The notes under the pieces were generated by a model. The model was not told where the DNA came from. It did not search any database and saw nothing but the letters and a program-made list of their open reading frames with translations. Below are positions 51,301 to 59,933 of a stretch of 64,000 bases of DNA, piece after piece (position 1 is the first letter of the stretch; every line of letters starts with the position of its first letter). Made by a program: the position numbers and the translations under genes. Source of the stretch: Kribbella jejuensis (GTDB lineage Bacteria; Actinomycetota; Actinomycetes; Propionibacteriales; Kribbellaceae); assembly GCF_006715085.1 (NCBI RefSeq), contig NZ_VFMM01000004.1:682001-746000 (forward strand). Direction: 5' to 3'.

Positions 51301-54300
51301 AACCGGCTGTTGAGTTCGTCGAGCACCGGCGCCATCGACGCCGGCGTCGCGCCGAGTTCCGCGAACGTGTGGTCCACGGTCAGGTCGTACGGATCGAGGT
51401 TGTGCACCTCGCACGTCAGATCGAGTACGACGTTCAGAGACTCGCGGTACCGCTCCGCCGACATCTCGTTGCCCGCCAGCGAACCGGCCTGCGCCAGGTA
51501 GTCCGCATCGATCGCATGCGTCTCGGCCGGCAACGCGAACGCGTCCGGCTCGTCCCGCTCCGCCTCGGCCCGGTCCTCCTCGACCGGCTCCGGCGTCACC
51601 GGCGGATCGAGCGGGATCCGCTTCACCGCGGCACTCGACGGCGGCTCGAACACCACCGACTGCGCCCGCGCGGCCCGTTCGAACGCGTTCAGCCGCGGCG
51701 CAACGTTGTCCCCGGCAACCGCCGTACCAGGACCGGCGACCACCATCACCGAAGGATCGACCGGGTGATCCACCCGGCGGAACGGGTACGTCGGCAACGG
51801 CACCCGACCACTGTCGGCGTACACCTTCGCCCACGCGATCTCGGTGCCCTGCTCGTACAGCTCGGCGAGCCCGTTCATCGTCGCGAGGACCGGATCCTGC
51901 CCGAGGCGCTGCGCCGGGATCCACGTGCTGTTCGGCGCGATCCGGCGACCGGCGGGGCTGAGTACGGCGTCCGGCCCGAGCTCGAGGAACCGCCGGCACC
52001 CGGCCGCGGTCACCGCCTCGACCGCGTCCCCGAACAGCACCGGCTGCCGCAACTGACCGACCAGGTAGTCGCTGTCGAGGACAGTCCCCGACTCGAGCAG
52101 ATCACCCGACCAGCTCGATACCATCGGCGTCCGCAGCGGCTTCAGCGTGATCTCCCGAACGATCTCCGCAAAGTCCGACAGTATTGGATCGACCAACGAA
52201 CTGTGGAACGCCCGGTCCACGTCCAGTCGTTGCCACGCCACCTGCAACTGATCGAGCTGCGCCGCCAGCTGCCCGACGATCACCTCGGACCCGGTCAGTA
52301 CGAACGACTGCGGACCGTTGCCCGCAGCAACCTCCACGCCGGCGGTCCGCGCGATCTCCCGGACCCGGTCGGCATCGGCGCGGACGGCAACCATCGCGCC
52401 CGGCACGGTCCCCCGCTGCATGAGTTCGCCGCGCTTGGCGGTCAGCCGTACGCCGTCCGCGACCGACAACGCGCCCGCGACACAGAGAGCGGCGTACTCG
52501 CCGACGCTGTGCCCGACAACCAGCCCGGGCTGTACCCCGAACGACTGCCACAGCCGCGCCAACGCGACCTCGAACGCGAACAACGCCGGTTGCGCCGTCT
52601 CGGTCGGCCACACGCCTTCCGCACCGCCGGCCGGGGTGAGGAGCAGCTCGTTCAAGCTGCCGCCGGTCTCCTCGTGGTACACGCGGTCGCACTCGTCGAG
52701 CACCGACCGGAACACCGGGAACCGCGCCGCCAGCCCGGCAGCCATTCCGCGGCGCGCGGCACCTTGCCCGGTGAACGCGTACCCGAGCGGCCCCGGTCCA
52801 CCCCGCGGTACCTCGGTCGGCTGCGCGGATCCGAGCGCGGTGACCAGGTCCTGCTCGGAGGTACCCGCGACCGCGATCCGGTACCGGTGCGCGGGCCGGC
52901 CGAGCGCCGCCGTACCGGCAAGGTCGATCAGGCGATGGCCGGTGCCGTGACCGAGGTCGGAGCGGTACAGCTCGACCAGGTCGGCGAGCGCGTCCGGGTC
53001 CGGCGCGGACAGCGGCAGTACGACCGGACCGTCGTCGCCGCGGCGGATCTGGCGCGGCGCCTCCTCGAGGATCACGTGCGCGTTGGTGCCGCTCGGGTCC
53101 AGCGCGCTGACGCCGGCGCGCAGCGTCGTAGCGCCGGACTGCAGCGGTACGGTCCACTCGCGCGCGTCGGTACCGATCACGAACGGGCTGTCGTCGAGCT
53201 CGAGATCCGGGTTCGGCTTGGTGTAGTTGATGGTCGGGACGAGCGTGCGGTGCTGCAGCATCAGGATCGTCTTGATCAGGCCGGCCATCCCGGCGGCGCT
53301 GTCCAGGTGGCCGATGTTCGGCTTCACCGAGCCGAGCGTGCAGAACCCGACCTTGTCGGTGTGCCGGCGCAACGCGGTCGTCAGCGCCTTCACCTCGGCG
53401 GCGTCCGCGGCCGGGCTGCCGATCCCGTTCGCCTCGATGTAGCTCAACGAGTCCGCGTCGAACCCTGCCCGCTGCAGCGCCCGCTCGACCAGCTCGACCT
53501 GGTTCCCGTCGGCGTTGCTCACCGCGGTGCCGCGGATCACGGCGTACACGGTGTCCCCGTCGGCGATGGCCTGGTCGAGGCGCTTCAGCAGTACGGCGGC
53601 GACACCGTTTCCGCCGACGGTGCCGTCCGCATCCGCGGCGAACGCCCTTACGTGACCGGTGGGCGACAGGATCGAATCCGGCGTCGGCTGGTAGGTCGTT
53701 GCCTGCGGCACCTGTACGGCGGCGGCACCGGCGAGCGCGAGATCCGCGTCACCGGACCGCAGCGCCTGGCAGGCGAGGTGCACCGCGACGAGCGAGGACG
53801 ACGACGCCGACTGGACGCCGATCGCCGGACCGGTCAGCCCGAGCCGGTACGCGACCCGGGTGGCGATCGAGTCGCGGGACTGGTGCTGCCGGTTGTACAG
53901 GTTCATGCCGGAACCGGCGAAGACGCCGACGCGGGCCGACGTACCGGCGTACCCGCCGTGCTCCAACGCCTGATGACAAACCTCGAGGAACAACCGCTGC
54001 GCCGGCTCCATCAACTCGGCTTCGCGATCACTCAACCCGAAGAACTTCGCGTCGAATGCCTCCACGTGCTCCAACGCACCCGAGACCGCTACCGCGCCGT
54101 CGCCGCTCTCCGTCCGCCCGCGCCGAACACTCTCCACACCCCCCACCAGGTTCTCCCAGAACCCTTCCAGCGTCTCCGCCCCCGGAAACCGCCCCGCCAC
54201 CCCCACCACAGCCACCGGCTCCACAACCCGAGCCGCCCCATCCCCACCACGCCCAGCCCCGACCTGCTCAACCCCCGCGGCCCGGGCAGCGACCGCCAAA

Positions 54301-57300
54301 CCATCATCCTCAGGAGCGTCAGCGTCCTCGACGACACCCACGCCGCCAGACACGTCCACCCCGCCAGACACGTCCATGCCGCCAACGGCAGTCGCGCCAT
54401 CGGACCCCTCCGCACCGTCGACAACGGACGCGCCATCGGACCCCTCCGCACCGTCGACAACGGCCGCATCACCGGAACCTTCCGCATCGGCGCCAACGGC
54501 CGGGACATCCGCTCCATCGGCAACGTCCACGTCGCCGTCGACATCCGCAGCTGCATCTTCAGAATCAACTGCAACTGCCGACGCCGCGACCGCAACGTCT
54601 GCCCCACCGGCGGACTCCACAACCTCGACGCCGCCGGCATCCTCAATCGCACCGGCCCCGTCGACGACGACCGTGCGCACATCCCCATCATCGGCACCGT
54701 CAACGACCGTTCGCGCATCCCCATCATCGGCAGCGTCGACACCCGCGGCAGCGTTCGCATCCCCGCTCGCATCGACCACATCGCGAACCTCTACGTCGGC
54801 AACGTCCTCCCCCACGCCCGCCGACTCACCGCCCCGCACCAGAGGCAACTCCGCCGCCACAGAGACGTCATCGACAGACACGTCGGTAGAACCCGCCTCG
54901 CCCGTCACCTCGCGTACGCCGTGGCCCGCCTCGGCCGTCATCTCGTCTACGACGCCGTGATCCGCATCGCCTGCGACCGAACGTACGGCGTCACCACACG
55001 CGTCGGCCGTCGTCTCATGTACGACGCCGTGGCCCGCCTCGGCCGTCATCTCGTCTACGATGCCGTCGCCCGCATCGGCTGCGGCCCCACGTACGGCGTC
55101 ACCACCCCCGTCGGCCGTCTTCTCAGGTACGGCGCTGTGGCCCGCCTCGCCCGTCATCTCGTCTACGACGCCGTCGCCCGCATCAGCTGCGGCCCCACGT
55201 ACCGCGTCACCACCCGAGTCCGCCGTCTTCTCAGGTACGGCGCTGTGGCCCGCCTCGGCCGTCAACTCGTCTACGACGCCGTGGCCCACATCGCCCGCGG
55301 CCCCGGGTACGGCGTCACCACCCGCGTCGGCCGTCGCGCCCTGAACAGCAGTCGACCCGTCCTCGCCGACCTCGCGCTCGTCCGCGGCAACACCGGTCAC
55401 GCCCTGGCTGGAGGCGAAGTCGCCCTCGGCAACCGCCGCCTCCTCGGAAGCAGCCTGCTCCTCGGAGGCAGCCTCCCCCGCTCCTTCGCCTGCCACGCCC
55501 TCGACAGCACCCGACGCGTCCTCGTGAACGACCGCCTCGCGCTCAGCGGAAGCGTTCTCCGCGTCCACACCGCTCATCCGCTGACCCGAGGCCAAGTTGC
55601 CGTCAGCAACAACTGTCTCGGGCTCGCCAGCAGCCTCCTCGGCGGCCGGGTCGGTCGCGTGTTGACTCGAGGTTAAGTTGCCGTCAGCAACAGCCGCCTC
55701 AGGCTCGCCTGCAGCCTCCTCCTCGGAGACGCCACTCACCCGTTGGCTCGAGCTCAAGTCGCCGTCAGCAACAACCACCTCAGGCTCGCCTGCAGGGTGC
55801 TCCGCGGCGAGGGCGGTCGCGCTTTGGGTGGCGACAGCGTCGTCCTCCTCCGGAGGCGTCTCGGGCTCGGAAGCAGTCGCGTCATTCTCTTCAACAGTTA
55901 CGCGTTCGGCAGCAGTCGAGGCGTCCTCGGCAACGGCTACCTCGCGCTCGGCTGCAGCCTCTCCTGGGGCGACGGCCGCGGATTCGGTGGCGGTTGAGTC
56001 GACCTCCTCGGTGGCAGTTGAGTCATCCTCGTCGGCGGCGGTTGGGGCGGCCTCAGCGGCCGCGGCTTCACCCCCGGGGGCATCGGCTTCCAGCTCTTCG
56101 ACGGTTGCACGTTCGGCGGAAGACAACTCATCCCCGTCAGCGGCCACCTGGTGCTCGGCGGCAGACGACTCATCCCCGTCAGCGGCCACCTGGTGCTCGG
56201 CGTCGGACTTCGTGTCGGTGGGCTCGTCGGCGGTTGTAGGCGTTTCGTCTTCCGTCAGCGTGGCGTCGGCGTCGCCAGGTGCCGCGATGTGTTCTTCGGC
56301 GGGTTCGTCCGGCTGGGTGATGGTGGCTTCGTACTCGCTGGTGATCGAGTCGTGCCCGTTCGCGACTGCTTCGTCGTCAGTCGAGTCGGCTGCTGCGTAC
56401 GGTTCGGCGCTGAGCTCGTCGGCGTTGGTGCGCTCGTCTGACTCCTCCGACGTGTTCTCCAGCCCGCCGGCGTAGTCCGTTTCGGCCGTCTCCGACTGCT
56501 CATCGGTCGAGTCCGATGCGTCCGCCGGTTCTTCGTCGAAGCCGACGTTCAGATCCTCCGACGTCGCTCCATGCACTGCGGCCTGAATCTGCTCGGCAGT
56601 CTCGCCGTCGTCCGCCCCGCTCGGATCTCCCGCGTTCGCTTCCCCGGTAGCTCCGTTGCGACCGTTCGATTCCACAGCATCCACAGACCGGTCCGTCGTA
56701 CCCGCGTCCGTCGCACCAGCGTCGGTCGCACCAGCGTCCGCCGTACCCGCGTCGCTTGTACCAGCGTCCGCCGTACCCACGTCCGCCGTAGCCACGTCCG
56801 CCGTAGCCGCGTGCGCCGTAGCCGCGTGCGCCGTACCCACGCCGCTCATACCTGCGTCCGCCGTACCTGCCTCTGCCGTACCTGCGTCCGTCGTACCGTC
56901 CGCCGTACCCACGTCCGTCGTACCGGCTGCGTCGGTTGGCTTGAGTACGTCGGTGCGGTCGGCCCGCGTCTCACCGTCGGCGGTGGTCGCCTCGGCCGGT
57001 GCGCTGGCCTCGGCCGGTGCGCTGGCCTCGGCCGGTGCGCTGGCGTCGTCGAGTGCGGTCGCGTCGTTGGTGCGGGCTGTCTTGGCGTCACCTGGGTCGG
57101 TGGGGGCGGGTTCGCGGATGGGCGCGGCTTCGGTTGAGTTCGCGGTGGGGGCGGGGGTGTTGTCTGTGATGCGGGTTAGTTCGGTGGTTGCGGGCTCGTC
57201 GTCGGTGAGGGACGCGGCTGCGGGTGGGTTGGCGGCGGGGTCGGCGGGGCCTGTGAGGGGGGCGGGGCCGTACGGAGATGCGGGTGCGGCGGGCTCGGGA

Positions 57301-59354
57301 GATGGCTCCAGCTCCACGGACACGTTGTCCTGCGGACGCTCCACGGACACGTTGTCCTGCGGGAGTTCCGCGGGCTGGGTCGTCTGCGGATGCGAGGGCT
57401 CCGGCGGGACGGGCGCCGGGGGGACGGCGGGGGTGCGGGGGGTGCCTAGGGTGGGGCGTTCGGGGGGTGTGGGGATGGATTGTTGCAGTTCGCGTTTCCA
57501 GGCGAGGTGGACGACCGGGAGTTCGGTAGTGCGCTCGGAGGGGTCCTCGTCGGCGTACGGGGTGGTTTCGGGAGTGGTCGACGGGCCTTGGCCTTCGGGG
57601 CCGGAGGATTGGGTGGCGCCGGCGGGTTCTACGTGGGGGTGCGACGTGGAGTCGAGGGTGCCGTCGATCCAGCGTTGTTTGAGCAGTGGGCGGAGGATCT
57701 TGCCGCCGGGGGTGGTCGGGAAGTCGCGGCGTGGGACGCCGACGACCTGAGCGGTCAGGCCCAGGCGGGTCTGGATGAGGCTGCGGATCGCCTGATCCAT
57801 TCCGGGGACCGAGTCCGGCGTCAGCGCGTAGAAGACGACCAGCCGATCGGTGCCGGTTTCCTCGTCGGCGATGCCGCAGGCGGCGACCAGGCCGGGCTCC
57901 GCGCCGACGACCGTCGCGGCGACAGACTCGATGTCGTGGGCGTAGTGGAGCTTCCCGGACATGATGATGCGTTCGCTGTCCCGGCCGGTGATGACGACCT
58001 GGCCGCCGGTGATGAAGCCCTGGTCGCCGGTCGCGAGCCACTTGCGGGCCGGCCAGGCGCCGACCGGGAACGCGAGCCGGTCCGCCTCGAGGTTCCCGAG
58101 GTACCCGGGCGTCACCCGCGCGGACGCGACCTGCAGCTGACCGATCCGGCCCTCGGGCAGTACGGCGCCGTTGGGCGCGACGATGCGTACCGTCGCACCA
58201 GGCGCCGGTGCGCCCACAGATACCAGCGAGAGCACACCCGGCGCCTCGACCCGCGGGGCGCCGGGCCGCGCGACCGCGACCTTGCCGGAGGACGGGCGCT
58301 GGTCGACCCACTCGACGACGCCGGTCGGCGGGATCCGCACGCGATGCACGTTCGGAGTCAGCCCGGGCCGTGCGAACGTGATCCCGGTGACCGTCTCGGT
58401 CATCCCCCAGGCCGCGACGAAGGTCTCCGGTACGACGCCGAACCGGTTCGTCACGCGGAGGAAGTCCGACATCACCGGCACCGTGATCTGCTCACCGCCG
58501 CTGACCAGGCTGCGCAGCGCGGACAGGTCCCAGTGCCGGTCGGGCTCCCCCGCGACGGCCGCGGTCGCGAGCCGGTACCCGAAGTTCGGCGACCAGGAGT
58601 GGTTGACCCGGTGCTGCTCCATCAGGTCGAACCATCGCCGCGGGTTGGCGAGTACCCAGTCGGTGTTGACGTGGATGTTCGTGCAGCCGGTGAACACAGG
58701 CAGCAGGTGGTACAGCAGGAACGCCCCGCTGCGGTCCAGCGGCAGCCAGTTCAGCGTGGTCTGGCCAGGGCGGACCGGGAGCATGGCCGGCGTACCGGCG
58801 GCGAACTCCACCAGCCCGCGGTGCGTGAGCTGCACGATCTTCGGCGTACCGGTCGAGCCGGAGGACAGCATCAGTACGGCGACGTCGTCCGCGGCCGGGC
58901 GGTGGAAGTCGGAGGTCGGTTCGTGGCCGGCCAGCGCGTCCGGGTCCAGCACCGGCAGGCCGAGGTCGTTCGGCAGGTCGGACGGACGGCCGATCAGCAC
59001 CGTCCAGCCGAGCAGGTCGGTGATCCGGCGGAGCCGCTCGCGGCCCTCCTCGGTCCGGTCGCCGCCCGGGTTCGGGGCGACCAGCAGCGGGCGGATGCCG
59101 CCGAGCGTGCAGGCCCAGAACGCGGCGAAGAACCCGACCGGCTCGGTGCAGTGCACGACCGCGGGATCACCGGCCCGTACGCCGTTCGCGCGCAGACCGG
59201 CCAGGATTCGCGCCGCGAGCTCGAGCAGGGTCGGGAAGTCGAGCTTGGTCTCACGGCCGTCCGGACCGATCTCGACAACGCCGGCACCGGCGAAGTCACG
59301 CGCGGCACGCAGCAGCGCGCTCGGCAGGTCGCGCGGGTACCCGGCGGGAATCAT
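48333..59354 (-). CDS. Orphan FAAL-KS-AT-ACP-C-A megasynthase with degenerate centre
   Basis: About 3,673 residues in one uninterrupted frame. Residues 1-575: fatty acyl-AMP ligase (LSSGSTGTPKIVQLTH; GGKILRP keeps its Lys). 575-1700: acidic repetitive linker. 1708-2130: ketosynthase with the active-site Cys replaced by Ser (S1851, SASSSSLVAV) and the first His by Asn (N1976, EANGIGS); the second His is kept (NIGH). 2170-2480: acyltransferase with intact GHSVGEY (S2283) and malonyl-like AFHS. 2640-2710: carrier domain with LGATPASM, where Pro aligns with the phosphopantetheine Ser. 2930-3140: C-terminal half of a condensation domain, no HHxxxDG. 3180-3673: adenylation domain (YTSGSSGNPKG, NEYGPTE), A10 reads NGRLDR rather than NGK. 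No final carrier, thioesterase or reductase. Start ATG 59354; GTG 59402 is an alternative. Confidence 0.9.
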   Translation of the reverse strand: MIPAGYPRDLPSALLRAARDFAGAGVVEIGPDGRETKLDFPTLLELAARILAGLRANGVRAGDPAVVHCTEPVGFFAAFWACTLGGIRPLLVAPNPGGDRTEEGRERLRRITDLLGWTVLIGRPSDLPNDLGLPVLDPDALAGHEPTSDFHRPAADDVAVLMLSSGSTGTPKIVQLTHRGLVEFAAGTPAMLPVRPGQTTLNWLPLDRSGAFLLYHLLPVFTGCTNIHVNTDWVLANPRRWFDLMEQHRVNHSWSPNFGYRLATAAVAGEPDRHWDLSALRSLVSGGEQITVPVMSDFLRVTNRFGVVPETFVAAWGMTETVTGITFARPGLTPNVHRVRIPPTGVVEWVDQRPSSGKVAVARPGAPRVEAPGVLSLVSVGAPAPGATVRIVAPNGAVLPEGRIGQLQVASARVTPGYLGNLEADRLAFPVGAWPARKWLATGDQGFITGGQVVITGRDSERIIMSGKLHYAHDIESVAATVVGAEPGLVAACGIADEETGTDRLVVFYALTPDSVPGMDQAIRSLIQTRLGLTAQVVGVPRRDFPTTPGGKILRPLLKQRWIDGTLDSTSHPHVEPAGATQSSGPEGQGPSTTPETTPYADEDPSERTTELPVVHLAWKRELQQSIPTPPERPTLGTPRTPAVPPAPVPPEPSHPQTTQPAELPQDNVSVERPQDNVSVELEPSPEPAAPASPYGPAPLTGPADPAANPPAAASLTDDEPATTELTRITDNTPAPTANSTEAAPIREPAPTDPGDAKTARTNDATALDDASAPAEASAPAEASAPAEATTADGETRADRTDVLKPTDAAGTTDVGTADGTTDAGTAEAGTADAGMSGVGTAHAATAHAATADVATADVGTADAGTSDAGTADAGATDAGATDAGTTDRSVDAVESNGRNGATGEANAGDPSGADDGETAEQIQAAVHGATSEDLNVGFDEEPADASDSTDEQSETAETDYAGGLENTSEESDERTNADELSAEPYAAADSTDDEAVANGHDSITSEYEATITQPDEPAEEHIAAPGDADATLTEDETPTTADEPTDTKSDAEHQVAADGDESSAAEHQVAADGDELSSAERATVEELEADAPGGEAAAAEAAPTAADEDDSTATEEVDSTATESAAVAPGEAAAEREVAVAEDASTAAERVTVEENDATASEPETPPEEDDAVATQSATALAAEHPAGEPEVVVADGDLSSSQRVSGVSEEEAAGEPEAAVADGNLTSSQHATDPAAEEAAGEPETVVADGNLASGQRMSGVDAENASAEREAVVHEDASGAVEGVAGEGAGEAASEEQAASEEAAVAEGDFASSQGVTGVAADEREVGEDGSTAVQGATADAGGDAVPGAAGDVGHGVVDELTAEAGHSAVPEKTADSGGDAVRGAAADAGDGVVDEMTGEAGHSAVPEKTADGGGDAVRGAAADAGDGIVDEMTAEAGHGVVHETTADACGDAVRSVAGDADHGVVDEMTAEAGHGVREVTGEAGSTDVSVDDVSVAAELPLVRGGESAGVGEDVADVEVRDVVDASGDANAAAGVDAADDGDARTVVDGADDGDVRTVVVDGAGAIEDAGGVEVVESAGGADVAVAASAVAVDSEDAAADVDGDVDVADGADVPAVGADAEGSGDAAVVDGAEGSDGASVVDGAEGSDGATAVGGMDVSGGVDVSGGVGVVEDADAPEDDGLAVAARAAGVEQVGAGRGGDGAARVVEPVAVVGVAGRFPGAETLEGFWENLVGGVESVRRGRTESGDGAVAVSGALEHVEAFDAKFFGLSDREAELMEPAQRLFLEVCHQALEHGGYAGTSARVGVFAGSGMNLYNRQHQSRDSIATRVAYRLGLTGPAIGVQSASSSSLVAVHLACQALRSGDADLALAGAAAVQVPQATTYQPTPDSILSPTGHVRAFAADADGTVGGNGVAAVLLKRLDQAIADGDTVYAVIRGTAVSNADGNQVELVERALQRAGFDADSLSYIEANGIGSPAADAAEVKALTTALRRHTDKVGFCTLGSVKPNIGHLDSAAGMAGLIKTILMLQHRTLVPTINYTKPNPDLELDDSPFVIGTDAREWTVPLQSGATTLRAGVSALDPSGTNAHVILEEAPRQIRRGDDGPVVLPLSAPDPDALADLVELYRSDLGHGTGHRLIDLAGTAALGRPAHRYRIAVAGTSEQDLVTALGSAQPTEVPRGGPGPLGYAFTGQGAARRGMAAGLAARFPVFRSVLDECDRVYHEETGGSLNELLLTPAGGAEGVWPTETAQPALFAFEVALARLWQSFGVQPGLVVGHSVGEYAALCVAGALSVADGVRLTAKRGELMQRGTVPGAMVAVRADADRVREIARTAGVEVAAGNGPQSFVLTGSEVIVGQLAAQLDQLQVAWQRLDVDRAFHSSLVDPILSDFAEIVREITLKPLRTPMVSSWSGDLLESGTVLDSDYLVGQLRQPVLFGDAVEAVTAAGCRRFLELGPDAVLSPAGRRIAPNSTWIPAQRLGQDPVLATMNGLAELYEQGTEIAWAKVYADSGRVPLPTYPFRRVDHPVDPSVMVVAGPGTAVAGDNVAPRLNAFERAARAQSVVFEPPSSAAVKRIPLDPPVTPEPVEEDRAEAERDEPDAFALPAETHAIDADYLAQAGSLAGNEMSAERYRESLNVVLDLTCEVHNLDPYDLTVDHTFAELGATPASMAPVLDELNSRFGAGLAPDDLFLTYTTPHKLATAVAVQTAEPDEPVEEPSADELRAEEDLSHESDEAEPTQVESSLAAPSLDAPSRDGARDPRAALAMLGSGLAELAAKVDEAAAATSAAELPGNGMAALMSQQLRVAGQLVEGVTQLMREQLALLAEPADEHPARQVHPTPEPEDTQASNEPAPDAEGASDAGRQAIEVVATDGAATDGAATDGAATDGAAADGAAIDGGAVSGGAVSGGVAGAWDGVPVVPAGGGDMRRDLAYWEQVLAGGEPLVLPGDRVRGAGDDGVASVKRELDGELSDAVFAYSRERKLSPVMTMLAATATVLGRFAAQDDVTIGSALTRPQGDTSTDPLPALPLRIDLSGEPELGELTERIRDITTAALEHAGADLGFFERDPLFQILVEFEDGADELPPSVDLRFRLTHHGAGITCTADYRTGLFEQRSVERLLDYLAELLRRATTSPRLRLPELVAPIESDLELLRQLESESGPIGGVRRDAVVAGELSGLHTLFEQQVARTPDAIAVIQGDRELTYAELDRRANAVAWQLVDLGVKPGEIVAVRVARGTEMVVAVLAVLKSGAAYLPLDPGVPESRWAFMVRDAAAGTLVGDDAALADRLGLRLVPVAAADARARQAPPARAAADDVAYCIYTSGSSGNPKGVLVPHRGPVNLVRHYLRTRRPLRTLQWTSFGFDVHVQEMFTTLASGAALVLIGEDDRYDPDAVVAALRDHGVQRLFMAFSPLTALLATMRRLPELPALREIVAGGEAMVLTHKVREFLEAHPRCRLFNEYGPTEASIVTTIHEVDPAEDRPSIGRPIEGVAVRLLDAALRPVPVGAVGEIHLGGAAVAQGYLGRPEDTERAFVGDPAHPGARLYRSRDLGRWRVDGTLEYLGRADDQVKIRGHRVEPGETEHVLADQPGVVDAVVVAQTDPAGDTCLIGYVVLEDSDPAVLARLMLDLGKELPIYLVPADLIPIEELPLDDNGRLDRARLPEPEWLRP
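54890..55345 (-). repeat. 108-bp tandem repeats in the megasynthase linker
   Basis: About four units of 108 bases encode 36-residue repeats of the type VDEMTAEAGHS-VPEKTADGGGDAVRGAAADAGDG. The shared string CGTCTACGA on the plus strand recurs every 108 bases. Confidence 0.7.
55570..55800 (-). repeat. 81-bp tandem repeats in the megasynthase linker
   Basis: About three units of 81 bases (27 residues, EEAAGEPEAVVADGNLxSSQRxSG type). GCCGTCAGCAAC recurs at 55599, 55680 and 55761 on the plus strand. Confidence 0.7.
56695..56925 (-). repeat. TADAG-type short repeats in the megasynthase linker
   Basis: About fifteen degenerate five-residue units (GTADA, GTSDA, GATDA) encoded by 15-base repeats. 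They closely resemble the SGTSD/CDAGTSD linker inside the split HNH gene at 32,000. Confidence 0.65.
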
Positions 59355-59827
59355 CAATGCCGGCCCGGTGGAGATCGCCGGCCGGTCCGCACCACTTCTC
59401 ACGCCGATGCCACCACCAGCGGGGCCTCGCCAGCGGGTACGCCGGGACGCGGGAAGACGCCGGTCTGTTGGCGACCCACGGACACGTGCCTCCCCAACTG
59501 GACGGAGCGGGTCCGGGCAGACCCGCCTCACTTCTCACCGACTGCAGCCCCGTGTTCCAGCAGCCGGAACAGATGCCACGCCCGGGTACACCCGGTGCGT
59601 CATCGCGCCGACCGACAGCCGTGAACCCTACCAGCCGCGACCCGCCCTGGAGGAGTCCGTTCTCAGCACCCGATGGTTAAGAATCCTGCGACCGTCGACA
59701 CCGTTCCAACGAGTGACGGCAGCTTCCGATACGCCCCGCACGAAAGCCGTACACCGGCCACACGGCGTAAACCTGCCAAGGGTCTACACACCGGTACTTG
59801 AACGCCCGGTGGGTTCAACAGATCGGG
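59355..59827. other. Non-coding gap between megasynthase and tRNA-Val
   Basis: 473 bases upstream of the megasynthase and downstream of the tRNA. A GTG at 59402 could extend the megasynthase. An inverted repeat TTGAAC/GTTCAA (59798-59803, 59813-59818) just past the tRNA 3' end may act in termination. No other gene is seen, and no clear promoter for the megasynthase can be named. Confidence 0.5.
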
Positions 59828-59900
59828 TGGGCGAAGAGGGACTCGAACCCCCGACATCTTCCTTGTAAGGGAAGCGCTCTACCAACTGAGCTATCCGCCC
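59828..59900 (-). tRNA. tRNA-Val (anticodon TAC)
   Basis: 73 bases fold as a standard tRNA: acceptor GGGCGGA/TTCGCCC, D arm AGCTCAGTTGGTAGAGC, anticodon stem CTTCC/GGAAG with loop CTTACAA (anticodon TAC, reads GUA), T arm GGGGGTTCGAGTCCCTC-type, discriminator A. CCA is not encoded. Confidence 0.95.
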
Positions 59901-59933
59901 GGATCGAACGACCGGAGGAGTCTACCTGAGGTT

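Noticed and set aside
54880..55350. Repeats in the megasynthase gene considered as a CRISPR array
   Set aside because: Units are 108 bases long, contiguous, in frame, without unique spacers, and encode protein repeats; no cas genes are nearby.
49749..55676. 1,975-codon plus-strand open frame opposite the megasynthase
   Set aside because: It is antisense to clear NRPS/PKS domains, is Arg/His/Pro-rich, has no recognisable domain and no ribosome site. It stays open because of GC bias and the repetitive linker.
57480..59624. 714-codon plus-strand open frame opposite the FAAL domain
   Set aside because: Antisense shadow of a well-recognised FAAL domain; composition is atypical of protein.
59798..59828. 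Integration (att) site at the tRNA-Val 3' end
   Set aside because: No duplicated tRNA 3' segment and no integrase within the window; only a short inverted repeat is present.
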